Below, piece by piece: positions 1 to 15,800 of a stretch of 64,000 nucleotides of DNA. The stretch is from Owenia fusiformis (taxonomy: Eukaryota > Annelida > Polychaeta > Sabellida > Oweniidae), in assembly GCA_903813345.2 (NCBI GenBank), contig CAIIXF020000010.1, forward strand, positions 27,054,425-27,118,424, written 5' to 3'. The position numbers and the translations under genes were made by a program. Below the pieces are notes generated by a model that saw only the letters and a program-made list of their open reading frames with translations, was not told the origin of the DNA and made no database searches. Each line of letters opens with the position of its first letter. The first letter of the stretch is position 1.

Positions 1-135
1 TAGAAACATCCCTGAAAATTTCAGATGAATCCCTCTAATGGTTTGGCTGGAAACCTGTAGACAAGCTGAAAAGTGAGACGCCACCCGCCGCCCGTCAAGC
101 TGACTACAATATCGTACCTCTTGTTAGGTATGATA
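1..135. repeat. Fragment of a probable dispersed repeat at the left edge
   Basis: A short GC-rich segment (around acgccacccgccgcccgtca) stands out from AT-rich surroundings and stops abruptly near 135. It codes for nothing recognisable. Dispersed-repeat origin is a guess from composition. Confidence 0.25.
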
Positions 136-2904
136 AAAACACAAAAACTGACAATATTTTTAATTTGATAACTCAATTTTTATTGAAAATAATATATATG
201 AATTTCTCATCAACACAACATGTACATGAGAACTATAAACATTAAATGATCCAACAGTTGATGCTACAGCAATGATTGGCTATACATTTTACAACACTAA
301 AACAAGAGTCTTCAAATAATATAATTGCTTCTCTATACCCATTATGATAAACTCAATATTTTCAAACTATGCAAACTGACATACATCGAACTTTAAAAGT
401 TCTAGAAATACAAATAGGCCTCTATTAATTTGCATCCATCATATTATCAAACAAAATTAAATCAAAATATACTAATCATTGTGACGAGGATAACTGTTTT
501 TCATGACCATTTCTTACTCAAAATAATATGCAGCTCTTTGATCATAATAACAACACATACCAATTGTACATACTGAACATGAACACAGGTGAAATATGTC
601 TCTACTTCTTAGTTTTATGTTCATGACTTACTATTTTCTTGACTTACTGTGTTCAGGGCTTAATATTTCCTTGAATTTTGTTAACATAACAATATCTAAA
701 TCTTGAAAATGGCTACCAAGTAAATCACCCAGCATTTCCATAGGCTAATGAAATCTTGGCAATTATCTTGACGAAATTTATCGAAATTCAAAATGACTTA
801 GGAGGATGTACATGATTAAGCTCTGTAAGTAGTAAAAATTGTTGTAAGAATTTTGTTTTCTTAAACTTCTGGCTCGCTTTTTAATATGGTTCTCATAGTA
901 CATCAGTACAATACTTAATGATATACAGCCAAAAATATAGAAATGAAAAGTTACAGCATTTATTTTAGTACTAACTGAACCACTCCACTTTTTCAAATGT
1001 ATTGCAAAATAACCTTAAATCAAGCATTATCATGAAATGAAGTCATAACAACTGTTGGACCCTTTTAGAAAATACATGACATAGAATGTTGTACCAAAAA
1101 CATATAGTACAATTGTATGTGATATTATGTAACTGAAGAAGACCACTATGCCTTTAGTGGAACATTTAAAATAATCGAACTGTACTTGGCTTGTTGAAAA
1201 CAAGGATCATCTTTTGAAGGACCTTAGCACTTTAGTTTAAACAAAACGAATACAGTGTATTATTTTTCAAAGACAATAAATTAATATACATGGATATACA
1301 TATTATGATCAGCAGATTATTACACTGGATGAACCAAATAACATCCGATTAATAATTGGTGGGATTAACATATGACGTTCTAGTTCTGTGTTTATATTGG
1401 CACAATGTGATGAGATCACATATATATGAGCTTTGTATCAAGGTGCTCTTTGAGTAAGCTTTTGCGACAAACCTTGTACAATGACAAGCTATATAGAAGT
1501 CTAATTAATTTGGTTGAACATATATCTGAATTTCAGCATAAGTATCTCTACTTTTCAAGTAAAACTAATACAATGGTGTAACCACAATCTAAAAATTGGT
1601 GCAATGTATTAAGTACATACACAATATGGATACTGTGACTAACAGAAAGCCCTAGAATTAATATGGCATGAAAAAGCTTCATGCAACTGCTGGACCACAA
1701 GAGTCCATTTGGATTTATAGAATATCAACATTTCTAAAACACATTGCAACTTATCAGCAGTAGCTCCATCGAGATAATTTGACCTCATTACTTTGACAAG
1801 CATTTTCAATATTTGAAATTAAATATGAATTACATCAATGCATGGATGTCCTATCCTAATGCCTAGTTGTTAAATTACACAATGCTTTGGAAATCTGACT
1901 CTCATGCTCTTGATACTGAAAGAAATTAGTAGATGACCCATAGCTATTAGCAGTAGTGTTTCATTGCTACAATTACTTTATAAATTCAACTTTAGATCCT
2001 TGCTTGAAGGATAAAATGTGACCTCTAGTTTATATATGGATTCTTTCACTCATCATATTACAAATGCTATATACAAAACATGTTACAGATACAGTAACAT
2101 TCAGAAACTGTAAACAATACTAAAATATAAATAAACCTTATTTATTGTGCATGTCATGGTTTTGGCAAGAATCTTATTATTTGATTATAGTTTATTTTTC
2201 ATGTTTGTATTTCAGTTGGAAATAAAACTACCAAAAACAGCAAATCCAAATAAAGCAGATGGCTCTGAACCCACAACAGCAAAATATGGCAATGTAAATG
2301 ACCAGTTCAAACAATTTCGGAGATTTTCCAAAATTTTTCTAACAGCAGTATCAATTGTTATGATGACTTACAGTGGTTCATGAATCTATATTGAAGATCA
2401 ATTCAAATTCAGATTTATAAATTCTTGAATTATAAAAGTGGGTTTGTTTCCTAAACAATCAATACAAAAAGCTATCCTAGAGTTGAGAATCAACACATTT
2501 AACCTTCTTTGGAATATATGTCACCTTTTTAAGAAATGAACCAAATGGAATATATGTCACCTCTTATGGAATGAACCAACTGTCACGTCTCTACAGAACA
2601 ATTGAGTGTGGCACCTCATAATAAGTAGTATGGCAAGCTAATTACTTCAAAACAGAAGCAACAAATTAAGTAGTGGATATTACAAAATAATTTACTGTAT
2701 AGTAAAACTACATATATGTGAACACCTCAGTCATCAGATCTGGTGGAAGCACAAATGGTTATAGTATCAACATGATGACTGAGATAGTGTTCATATATAA
2801 TTTATAGTTACTCCCTGATATGACACTCAAAACCTGGCACAATATTGTTAAACCTTTCTCAATACAAAGTTTCTCTGAATTATCGGCTAATTATACTGTA
2901 TGTA
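136..2904. other. No gene recognised; 3' flank or long 3' UTR of DAZAP1
   Basis: AT-rich sequence downstream of the DAZAP1 stop with only short chance open frames. The plus-strand frame at 2147-2383 follows a TTTCAG but matches no family I know. How much belongs to the DAZAP1 3' UTR cannot be told. Confidence 0.4.
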
Positions 2905-3397
2905 CAGGGTGGTCCAAAAATGTCCATGTTGTATACCTTTTTTAATGAATGACGAATTGCCAAAATATTTTTTCAGGAGATACAACAGGTAATTATACAA
3001 TCCATCACAAAATGGCATATGTAAATCTTAAGCAGTATTAGGATGAGAAGGGTTAACACAAAACAAGGGTGTGAATAAAGATCCCCAGTTTCAATGTATC
3101 ACTTGATGTTACAATTTTACAGTGCTTTTATTTAAGTGCCCCATATCAGATTGACATGATTTAGACAGACATGAATCACCACGCCCATATCAAATGGACA
3201 TGATCAGATGGCTGATTTCACTGTAACAATGTTTCTTCAAATATTGTCCTGAGTGTTCATTCAAACCACCTGTGTCTGTTAATCTTCCTTATATACACAT
3301 GCAAATTTATTTATGCCATTAAAGGAACAAATATTTTTGAAATCAATGCATTATCAAAAAAAAAAGAATATTGCCATGGACATTTTTGGTCCCCCTG
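2905..3397. mobile_element. TA-flanked mariner-type MITE, 493 bp
   Basis: The left end CAGGGTGGTCCAAAAATGTC and the right end, read in reverse, CAGGGGGACCAAAAATGTCC are terminal inverted repeats of about 24 bp. Each is bordered by TA (2903-2904 and 3398-3399), the target duplication of Tc1/mariner-type elements. No transposase inside. Confidence 0.8.
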
Positions 3398-3826
3398 TAT
3401 TCATAGATAGTTGTCCTTATATGGAAGCATATATACAGACATGGCTCCCAGGATTAGATTCAACATTTTTTAATCCTAACTAATAAACTAGTTTGCTTTT
3501 CAAGTTTCTCCTGTGTGTGTGTGCAGATATAGTGCGTCTCAAGCCACATGTCGGAAATGCTGTAAAAATATTCAGTTGATAATACTGCCAACTGCCTGCC
3601 GTCTCTATATTACACTTTGTACAAATTACTTACATTTTTCAGTTAAATGATTATAAATGTCTGGATTTTTTGATGATTACTAGCTATTGTTGGTCATGTT
3701 TCGAGGATATCTATACAATTGTGAATGATGATCTGTTGTTCTTAAATTATATCTATTATGAATGAAAGTACAGTGTATTCATCTTGGATAGGTTGATTAG
3801 ATGATAAAGTTGGTACTGTTTGTGGG

Positions 3827-6800
3827 TCAGATTCTCCTGTACGGATGGAAAGGTGCAAGGTGGGTGGCTCCCCTGAGGTAGGCAGCAGAGGGGAGGACTG
3901 GTCCAAACCCCTGTCCCATTTGGAGCTCCCCCTGGGCAAATGATGGGTTGGTACTATAGGCAGTAAGCTCCCCTGCATATCCTGCAAGAAATATATATTG
4001 CTATCATTTTTTATCATATTTACTTGGAGCAATTTCAATTCAAAATATGGGGCAGAGGCAATGGTGACTCATATTAGGTCAATTGATGTCAGTACTGTAA
4101 GAAAATGATTCATTCTATTTCTTTAATTTTGAGCACACAACTGCCATGGTAATCAAGATGAGAATGTGACATCCCACACATTCACTATTTATTTCATACC
4201 CTCTAATTTCAGGTAAGAATTTCACCCATTATTTCACCCATTACCATATTTTTAGTGTAACCAGTGCCAGACCCAGTGTGTTTATGGTGTAGACTCATTA
4301 ATATGAAACAAAACAAGACTTAATAAGAAAATATTTAATTGGTCTAGAAATAGAGAAAAATCGTGGGAACAACGGGTCAAAAGAATTCTTAATGTAAATG
4401 ATCTTAGGAATATCACTTCTGTTAACTGTACATTGGTACCACAGGTAAAAAAAAAAATGGTGAAATCGCTTCATAGAAAATATGTAGAATCAGAACAATT
4501 ACACTGGTACAGGGATCTATGGAACGATAAGAACAACTGAGAAAATTATAAAATTACTCAGCTTACCTTACAAAGACCCTATAGAAAGGTTTTTCATTTT
4601 TCTTTAAGGTCTTTAAGGCCTCGTACTCTACCTTTAAATATTGAAATAGGATGAAATACTAATCCTAAAACAACATTACAGGAATGGTTATGCAAAATGT
4701 GAAATTCTCAAGTTGTTGAGTCAGAGGTTAATTTTTTGGCAGAATGTCCCCTATATACAGATTTAAGAAACAAGATTTTGGAGTATATGTTATCAATTAA
4801 CAAAGAGTTTTTGAAGTATATGAATACTTTAACTCAATTTATAAATGAGCCCAATGAAATAAAATCCTCACAAGAAAATAAATTGGCACAAACTGGCACA
4901 AACCTGCTGGGAGGCCATTTGCTGTAAGGCCCAAGCCTGTGAGGCTGGAGGCTGGCTGGATGGTAGCATTAGTCTCTGCATTGTACTGCACTGCCCTAGG
5001 TGCTGCCATGTAGTGGCTGCTGGCTGATTGGCCGCCAAGGCTCACCATAGAAGCTACAATTATAGTCTCATAATCATTCCTTATATCATACTATTCAATA
5101 GTGTAACCATTGATACAGATTTTGGATTCCAATGATTGAATGCATGTTCAAGAAATATGAAAGGTAAAACATCTTTAGCTAATATACTACTAAAGCAAGA
5201 ATGTCAAATACCCACACAGTGAAGGCCTATCTTCAAATAATAGAGAGCTTTCAATATAAGTTATTTGGAATGAGTATATGCAAACCTTAGTCTTGCTCAA
5301 AGACTGTATCCACCCCCCTCACCTTCACTCTCTTTACCTGGCAATATACATACCCTAGAGAGAAGGATAAAGGGGGAGGGGGAGTACAGGGTCTTTTAAG
5401 CAAGACTATGCAAACCTGTACTTGTACAAGTCAGGTATAGCACTGGGGAGGAACTCTGGAAATGGAGATAGGTGATTTCATCCTTCAAATCAAAACAAAA
5501 TATTTGGCAAGTATGTTACGTTCATGAGTTCCAGTTTCGAAATATGATTACAACTGAGAAATTAATTCCGCCATTGCTGGGATATTCACAAATCAATACC
5601 CTCGATTAGGAAACAAGGACCTTTTTGAACTTTCCTGTTTAATTTGAGAAACCGTCCTCCCCAGTGGTGTTAACGTCATTTAAAAGTTCAAATTGCAGTA
5701 TAAGTTTGGCGGAAAACTTATATGGAAAGCTCTCTAATGCCACTATAGGCCTTTCAATATTTCAAATGTTTAAATTCACTTGGCATTTAAATCATTGTAT
5801 CACTATTTTCCCCTGCTAATATTCAAAATAGTTTGATGTACTTAACTACATACATGTACTATATACATCTAAATACATTTTAAACTCAGAACAAAGAACA
5901 GTAAACTAATGCAAGAAAATGCAAAAGTTCATATGCTTTAACCAATGTAAAGGCCAAGGGTTTATGTGACTGTGCCCCTCTGCACATATAATTGTGCACA
6001 TATGACTGTGCCCCGCTGCACATATGATTGTACTCCTCTGATGACAAAAATGAACTTTTACATTTACTTACTACATAACAAATTAACTAGAAAAAGAAGA
6101 AGTCTCACAAAACTGCTCATACAAGCATCCAAGTAACATGTTTGGATTTTTTCTAGATACTGCTGAAAACAGAGAATCATTTAACACAGTATAACAAATC
6201 CCTGACATAAGTAAGACTTCAGATTGGTCATGCTGATTTCTCGATTCTTTCTAGAATGTCAATGGAACATGGGGATTTCATTACAGTCCTATTCACCTCA
6301 GGGTTATAAGAGATTTTCCAGTGTTTTCCTTTCATTGTGAATATTAACCTCATACTGGCAGTATGTAGTTAGTTTTCAAAATCGTTCAGTCATATTCAAA
6401 ATCTACCTGTTCAAACTGCTGGGCAGGGGGCCATTAACAGAAACTTCATAAAGTTAAGAATTCATAAAGTCCTTTGTTTTCTAACTGTGACGTCATTATA
6501 TCCATGGTTACAACAAATGATTTACGAATTCGTAACTTTACGAACTTTCTGTGAATAATGACCCCCAGGTAGACAGATAAGGTAAATACTGGGTTTTACT
6601 CCAAATTTCTTTTCCCCAGCATGACTGCCTTGATATCTTACAATGAACTGTAATTATTAGAAGCAAGGATTTCAATAAACTTGGTGGAAGTCCTTGTGTC
6701 AACAACTCAACATGAACCTAACATAAAGTGTTCAATCAATCATCTCACCCAGGACCCGATGAGTCAAAAGTTGATCACCACGAAGTTGATCAAATCTAGA

Positions 6801-9800
6801 TTGTCGATCTGATGTCGGGCTGCTTGGACTATAGGTGGCACTACCTGAGTGGGGAGCAGTTGCTAAGCAACAACAACATTGAGAAAGACTACACATATAA
6901 ATATAGTTCAATTTCAAGAACAAGCTACGTTTGCAATTGGAAAATGTCACCAAGTTTCAAAGTACTAGAAAGACAGCAACTCCCCACAGAAGCAGATCCC
7001 ACCAAACAAACCATATTGAGCAAATCACTCAGCATTTTGAAAATTTACAGAAATAACCAGGTACTCGGTAGTAGTATTATCCTATTGAACTTGACAACCG
7101 ATACTAAAGCTATCAAAAATGACAAATTTCATGAAAATGGTGGCCATTTTGAACTCAGTGGCCATCTTCAAAATATTTCAAGAACATACACAAACCGCAA
7201 TTGTTTGGTTCAACAAGATCTAGTGGCCCGTTCCAAACCACACATGAGCTGAAAAAATGGAAGTAGCACTACAAGTACATGGAAATATCACTACAAAATA
7301 TATAATGTACATGTATAATGTATATGTACATATTAATGAAACTGACCTGCTGATGATGTCACCTGGGTAATACCATCTCCCCCAGGGGTAGGGGTGACAC
7401 TCTGTGTTGGGGTGGTAGACTGTGGGTAGCTAGGGAAGGTCAAGGCAGGAAGACTTGCCCCTGTTGGACTCAGGGCTGAAATAAACAGGAAAGATTCTGC
7501 TTGGTTAGTACTGGAACAAACTACATAACAGAAACCAAGGTAGGGCCAATCTCATTAAACATCTTATAGGAATCAGATGGACTGCCAGTCATCTTTTCTA
7601 GAAATGGCCACCCGGACTATATGAATTTCCAAAAGGTAATCTGTTACGCTTGCGTGAACTTTATAAAATATGAGCGAAATTCACTCTTAGTTTTATCTAC
7701 TAACATATACAAGGCATTAAATTTGACAAAATATCACCTGTGACGTTGCTCACAATAATGAGTTCAATCTTAAGTTAGATTTAAACTTCTGAGGATTTGT
7801 AGATGATTTTTTAACACAATGGTCAATTTGGAGCAAGTTGAAAAATATCCTTTTGACATTTTTTGATCTTGAGAAGGTCATTGAAGGTCAAAACTCAAAT
7901 GTAAAGTCAGATCTGAACTTCTGAGAACTTGTAGATGATTTTGAAAAAAATTGAAGTCAGTCTAAACAGTATTTGTTAAGTTATTGAAATTCGTAAGAAT
8001 TTGATTTGTTACGGATGCTGACTGCCAACCACCACCTGCTGGATACCAACCACCAACCGCAGTCACAAAAGAACGGAGACCATAACAACAACAAAAATTA
8101 CACATCTAAAAATGACCGAATGAAACAATATAAAATAATGATAATTTGTTGTTCTTCATGACATTGGTACCATACCTGGATTATTTAATGTTGCTGCATA
8201 GTTTAGACCAATGGCATTGCCTGCTGCTGTGGGAGGAATACCATTACTGACATAGCCACTGTAAGGTACCTGGGAGGAACTGATATACCCAGGGAGTGTC
8301 CGTGCAGACCCTGGAGATCCTAGCTGTGTTTGTGCAGCTTGGACAGCTTTTGAGAGAAATGAATACAATGAGATGATATAATTCACATTCTTCTATAACA
8401 ATCTTGTCTGTGTTTTAATTGAATCAACAAGGCATTAACTAATATCATAACTTCCATTAAATGGTTTTAGACTACTAACGATATGTCAGCACTTCTGGTG
8501 GTGGTGACATAATATTCAAAAGTCTCTTTACCATAAGACCATTCATTGGGGTGCTATAATGACTACAACAAAACAACTATTTATATTATTATTCTGACAT
8601 TTAATGATTCTCTAGCTGCAAATATAAATTGAAGGATGTACAGATTTCTGATAATATTATTTCCTTACTTTTTATTATTTATTCAAGATCTACATTCTTA
8701 AAATTGATGCCCCATCATAATAATAACGATATAGAATAGATACATGCATTCATATTACACTACATGAATGTTTAAAACTGTTACTTCATACCGTATTCGC
8801 CGTAATAAGCACCCAGAGTGCTTTTGAAATTGAAATTCTCATTGTAACCCATTACAAAGAGTGCCCATATATGAGAGAAGTCAAAAATCCCCGGGAATTT
8901 CATGTATGGTAATTTTTCTTGCCAAAATGCCTTATTTGCAACTAAAATAACAGCATATTTTTACAATAATGATATGTATCGTTATCTAACTATATTGACA
9001 GTGATTGAATAACTCCCCAGCAGAGCCCCTCGAGGTGAAGGAGTTGTTTTCCGCGATTATCTTCAATATTTCCACTATAGACTAAAGTTATACCTTGTTT
9101 TTTTCATTTGATGAAAGATCATCATTTTTCGTGTAAAAGTCATGTTAAAGTCGAGAAATCTTAAAAAAAACAAGAAAGTTCACAACCTTGACATGACCTT
9201 GGCGATCGCTAAGTTAGTCAAATGTCGAAACAAAACTCTGAGACGTGATCATTTCCTTCATTCATAATGGACTATTTTGAGATAATATTAGCTAAGTATG
9301 ATGTGGGAAGCACCCACTGAAAGATATTCATCGGGAGGATTCATCGATTTACAAAATGCGTCATGTTTTCTGCATTTTAGTGTACTCTTTTATCGCCCAC
9401 TAAATTTCTTTGGAAATTTGATTTTTCTGATATATTTGTTAATACTTGGTCATTCCTCGAACTCTGTGAAGCGGGGTGGGTGCTTATTAGGGGTGGGCCC
9501 TTAATACGGCGATTACGGTGAGTAAAATAGAATAGGATAGGCTACATTTTCCTCTCAGGAAATCATACAAGCCTTTGAAGGTTTTTATGGAAATTGGGGG
9601 AATGAGCATATTGGCATCTGTCTTCAACTGTACAGAGATGAATGTTTGAGGGGGCTGGGTGCTATAAGCACATTGACACTGCAGGCCAAAGGATTTCCCG
9701 AGGGGGAGCAACAAGATTTGTGTATGGATGGGTTGTGTCACCAATACACCAGACAAGTGGAATGGCACCCATGCAAGGCGCTGCAAGTTAGACCCTCCCT

Positions 9801-12800
9801 TTTGGATGGGTCTGGTAATGTAATTTGGTTACCACCATACCTCACTGGTATCTTTTGTATTTTATGTTTTTTACACTTGAAGACAGAGCCAGAAACCCTT
9901 CCTTAGAGGAGCCCTATTTTTTTATGTACACCAAAACACAGACATACAATTACACACCACAGCTTTTTATGAGTTGCGTATCACTCAGTCAAACACCCTG
10001 AATGTAGTATATATGTATAGAGATGCAGGTTTGAGAGGTTGGTACTATGAGCACAATGGCACTATACAGTACACAATTCAGCTAAGCAAGTAAAACTACA
10101 GTGACTGTTAGTAAGCATTAGAACATACCGGATAATGCTGAGAGTTGGTGGGGGGACGCTATCCACACTGCTGTAAAATAAAATGTGAGTTAAGCGTGTT
10201 AGTAATCATACTGTGCATATACTAATACGTCAAAGAAATAGCTGCGCAAAATAACTATGTTACAGTCAAACATCAAAGGTTACAAATCATCTGAATTTGT
10301 AGAAATATCAACAGAATATCACACCTCAGATGCTAGACTGTCTTATATCTATATGCATAATGGCAAATTGGATTTATTTATGAAGGATATGTAAAATTAA
10401 AATCTAACTAGAAAAAAAGGCAACTCCACAAAGTATCAAATCCCATAAAACGGACTGCTTATTTATTATCAGGTATGTCCCATCTTAGATTTTCATACTG
10501 CTACGTGTTTTTAATGTTGCCAAATTGAAAGAATATAATACCATATCGTACCTCAAAAATGAAAGTTCTTTTCAAATCATGAAATTTGGTAACATTCCAG
10601 GAACCAAACTAGAACATGATATAATATTTGTGATGCACTCTTCAATGCCTTTGATTTGAAAATCCAATAAAGACAAATCTTAGTTGATATTTCAAAAGGA
10701 AATTCCAGCATTCAAACAGTTAAAAAAACAAATTGGGCAAAATTTTCCAAACAAACATTCTTAAATCTCTCTTAAAAGATTAAGGGATAGACAGGCCTTG
10801 AAACCAACTTCTTTGCATTAAGTGCCAAAATAGCTAACCTCAAGCCATTTAAAGTAGTACTAAAAGGAGCATTAAAAGTACAAATTTGTACTGACAAATC
10901 TACTTTTCAAGCACAAAATTAAAAATACAGTATATTTGTGAAGTGAAAATTCTACTTTTAAGCACAAAGAAGGACAAAAATATAAATGAAAATGAGAAAT
11001 GTATTTCCTTTTTAAGCATAAATAAAGAAAAAATATATAACTGAAAATGTAATTACTTTTTAAGCACATATAATATAAGGACAAAAACATAAATGAAAAA
11101 TGAATAGTGTACTTCCCTTTTAAGCACAAATAAGAACAAAAATATAACTGAAAAATGTATTTACTTTTTAAAGGCATAAACGAGTATAATTAATAATAAT
11201 GAAATACATATGTATAGATTTCACATTTCAGTACTAAAGTAAGTGTAAAATGTACTGAAAAATTCCAAGTGTTAATAAATATAGAAAATGTACTGAAATG
11301 CAGAATGTAGAATTTTACTGAATATACTTTACCTAGCTCCATTTGGTGGACTTATATAGTGAGTCTGTAATAAGGGACTCTATTGAATACAGGATATTTT
11401 TATGCTATTAAAAAGCTGTATTGTCTTTAAATAATGTAATCTTTTTTGACTTATTTGAACTTTGTTAAAGCAGTTATTTAATGACATATGTTATTATTTA
11501 GCCATCATAAAGTTTATTTTTCCCCACATTTATAATGACCAGCTTTGACTTCCTGAAGTTGCCATGGTAACAGTTGTGACATCCCAAAAAATCCCTCAAG
11601 AATATTCTGAACAACTATATGTAAAACGCTTTGATGATATGCAAAATTTCAACTAAAATATTGGAACCCTCTTCTTTTCTATTCAATTTACCACAATCTC
11701 AAAAATTCAGTACATCTTTCAGTGTGCAAATACACTCATACTAAAATAATATGGTATTCAGTTAATTTGTACTTAAAATGCTCCTTTCAGAAAAATGTCC
11801 ATCTCTTGTGATACAAACTGTATATTGTTTATTCTTTAAATTTCTGGGTAAGAAAGATCTTGACACGTACAAGTGTTTAATTGTTAGCTTCTTCAAAAAA
11901 TCTAAAATGGCAACTATAAGAATTTACCCAGGATACCAAAAATGAATAAATTTAATGATATTCATTCATCTCATTTCAATTAATCTGTAAAATGAATTCT
12001 GGGTACACAACCATCTGGCAAAATGATCACGATAAAACTACAATTCTTTGTATTTTGCAAAACCTAAATGACAGTCACACATATTACTACTAGATGCTTC
12101 ATCTTCAGTTAAGCCACATTGGGGAAGATATCAAATAACAGCATATATACAGATACAGGTTTAGTATCCATACTAAACCTCTTTAGTACTAAAATGGTAG
12201 TTATATAACCTAAAATTTGTTAAGTATTTATATTTGCTCAAAAAACAACTACAACTTTTCGCCTATTACATAAAGTTTTGAGTAAGATCAGTGATACCAA
12301 TACATATTAAACATTGTGCAACTTTGGACACCAAGCTAATGATTAGTTTTCTACATCTCTATGGCTACAAGATGAATCACACAATGTTAATTTTTGATCA
12401 CACAAGACCTGAGTGATGAATCTGTAATCGGCCATCAAATGTGGTACACATAAAGAAAGATCTGAATTCAAGACAGAAAGCATTTTACTTTTCTAAAATC
12501 GTTCAAGCCAAAGGAAATATTCACACATGTTATTTAGAATCTTTGTCACCAAATAGATTAGTTTCTACAATGGGTCAGGGCTACAAATGTGGTTCAAGTC
12601 ATGTAAGGTATGTGACTTTTAGATACCAAGCAAATTAGTTTTCTACAATGATTGTGTTAAAAGGGTTCGAACTTCTACCAAAGTGGTCACATTTTTTTAC
12701 CTCTTTTATACTTTTGTGCACTAAGCTGTAATCAAAGCATTAAATATGGTAAAATAAATATCATATGTTTATATATCGAAGCATCTTAACTAGTCCTTAT

Positions 12801-15800
12801 TTAACTCAATAATTTAATTATCTATTGATCAAAGTAAAACAAAAAATATCAACAAAATCAACAAAATGAACATCGTGACACTTAATATAGTACATGTATA
12901 TCTGAAACTACAGATCAAGGAACATTACCACACTTTTCCATAGTTAAGTTTCTGTTCACATCAAGTATGTCTCATTCTTAGTGAAAAGCATGACATGCAG
13001 CTATATTATGTGTGAGTGGTAACATTGAGTTAACTTTTGTACTGTACCTGGTGGTTGGGCAGCAGGTAGCAACTGTTGCTGGTAACCTGGAACTGTTAAT
13101 GCTGACTGGTAGGGAGACTGGTATGACAACATGGAGGCCGCTTGGGTTCCTGAGATCATGGATGGAAGAGGGTAGGGAGACAAAACTCCTGCAGATAGTG
13201 GCAGACCATTCTTACCATCTCTTGGCTCAGCTCGTTTCACTTCAATCTAAAATTCAGAAATCTTAAGAGTGCATTTGGTGGATCTTTTATTTTCTATCAT
13301 ATAACATGATTTTAAATTATTGTTAGTTGTGAAAGCACCGGAGCCCACCCTCCTCCCCCCACCCAAAAATAATGATCTTTCATGACCAACCGATGGAGGA
13401 AATGATGATATTAACACTAGGAAAAAGTCCCAGGGAGTGTAAAATACTGTAAGACATAACTACCCTATAACAGGATCGCATGCGCCAAGCTCACATGCAA
13501 ATTTTTAAAAAAGTAAGCTACAATTTTTTTATGGAATATTTAATTAGAAAACAGCAACTCCATGGAGTAGCACATCCCACTGAACAAAACTGATTCAATT
13601 AAATCAAACCTCAATTTCAAAATTTCTTTTCAACTTTTCTCCCAAACAGAGATTTTAAAATATGATTCAGGTTGAAGAGACATTCAAGTCATAGCACATT
13701 CAACGGGAATTCCTTCTAATCAAAGATCTTTTGTCCATAAGGCATCAGCTTATTTTAATTGAAACAAATTTTATAAATGGTATCTGGATGATTTCAGAAC
13801 ACAAGAACAGACAGGAAACAGACTCATAGATGGATGAATGAATTCTCTTTATCCCTACTTAAACTTCGTCCAGTGGGATAATGAGGAACTTTGAGGAACG
13901 TCATCGTGAAAAGTTGAGAAATCTTGATAATTTTGATTTGAGATCTTGGCTGTCAAAACGAGTTCTAATAATGTCTTCAAACACTTTTTTGAATTGACAA
14001 ATAGCATTGAAACTTTCAATCTTTGGTTGATTTGTTATTTTTGATTTACAACATTTGGATATGTAGATGGATTAGGCCAACATCTTGATTTTTTGACTGT
14101 AACCATTTTTCATCATATTTTAACAGTAAGTTGCAAAAGTAGATTTAATTGCAGAAGGGGGGCAAATGTGTAAAGTACGTGTAGAGGCTGGGCACTATTT
14201 AATATATGTACCATGTAAGTAAGTTCAATTATTTCCGAATACACTTTGGGTATTTTTAGAAAATAGACATAACAAGGAATGATATGAGCCCAAAATATTC
14301 TAAAATTGAAACAATCATTGTCACTCTACTGCTGCTTCTTTCTGCTAGATCTTATTCGACCTTTAAGTCTAAACTGGACAGATCCTCAAAGTTCCAAAGC
14401 AAATATTCCATAGTCTTTAAAATAAGAATGTAGCTCAGATTTTCAAAAGTTCACCATTTTGAGGACATATGGGACGAAGATTTAGATGATTAAATAATTA
14501 TCAATGTTAGTGTCCAAGCTTGACAAATCAACAACAGGACAAGGTTGATAACCTTTGTCAGTTAGGTATATCTCTCAACATCTATTCTTTCATATTTCTT
14601 TGCCTCCTTTGTAAAATCATCATATATTTTTGACAGAAAGATATACCTAGACTAACTTACCACATTTAACTTTATATAGAGACAATAATGTGCCGAATTC
14701 TTAACTATTAACCAGGCTTCAACAAGGAATCATTGGAGACTGGAGAGTTATTTAATTCAGATAGCAAAATGCTCTGAATAAGTGATCAAGGTATGAAATT
14801 CAAAAAGCTCCAATGACTATCTTGTATCAGACCCAAACAATATCTAGCTGACCAGTATTAATCTTCAATTTACTATGGCAACGTGCTCAATATTTAAAAA
14901 AGCAAATATGACTTTGTTTCCCAAAATATTTTGATATTATAATTATTATAATTTTATATGAAGATTTTTGATTTTTACGCTACTATCAGCCACCCACATT
15001 AGTACTAATTTAACTGTAGGAAATATGAAGTTACAAGAAAGTTTACATCTTCAAAAGCATATTAAAGGTACTAATCTATCTTTGCTTTGAGCATTATCAA
15101 AATGTTTATAATAATGTATACAGGGTGGGCCAAAAGATGACAGTTTTCGAGAGGCCTGGTAATCTATCTAAACATTGCTTTTATACAATAAATTTTATAT
15201 ACACAACTTTGAGAGGAGGCATACGTTGTAAAACAATAATGAAAGAAGACAGGATTCTAATAATTTATATTCTTTTCCTGAAAGATCAAATGATGCAATA
15301 TCACACTTGAAGAGTATGTATAAATAATGAAGCTAAAAGAAACACAAAAAATTCAAAAAGTATTTTTTTGAAAAGTAATTATTGAAGAAACTGATCTGTA
15401 ATTTATATCTTCTTATGAGAATAAGGGATAGAAAGTGTAAATTGCTAGTATCTTTTAAAAAATCATATGCTAATGTTTTCTTAACAATCTTTATTCAATT
15501 TTCTGAAGAAAAGATTTGAGATATCTGTCCAAAAATATACAATTTATTAAAGAGCTTCTGAAAATGACTATTATTAATATTTCCATTTCCATGAAATTCT
15601 CTTTATAACATACGCCTTCTTTCAAATATATGTATGACAAATTTTATCACATAGCAGCAAAGTTTAGGTAAAATACCAGGTCTCTCATTACTTATATATT
15701 GAATTGATACTCTAGAAAGAATACCTCTGATATAAGTTTAAAATAAAATAAACCATATGAAATACTAATATTACTTATCTAGCGTGAAAGAAGCGAACAT

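Noticed and set aside
2147-2383. Possible exon on the plus strand after TTTCAG
   Set aside because: No partner exon, no donor before the stop that makes a sensible protein, and no family resemblance.
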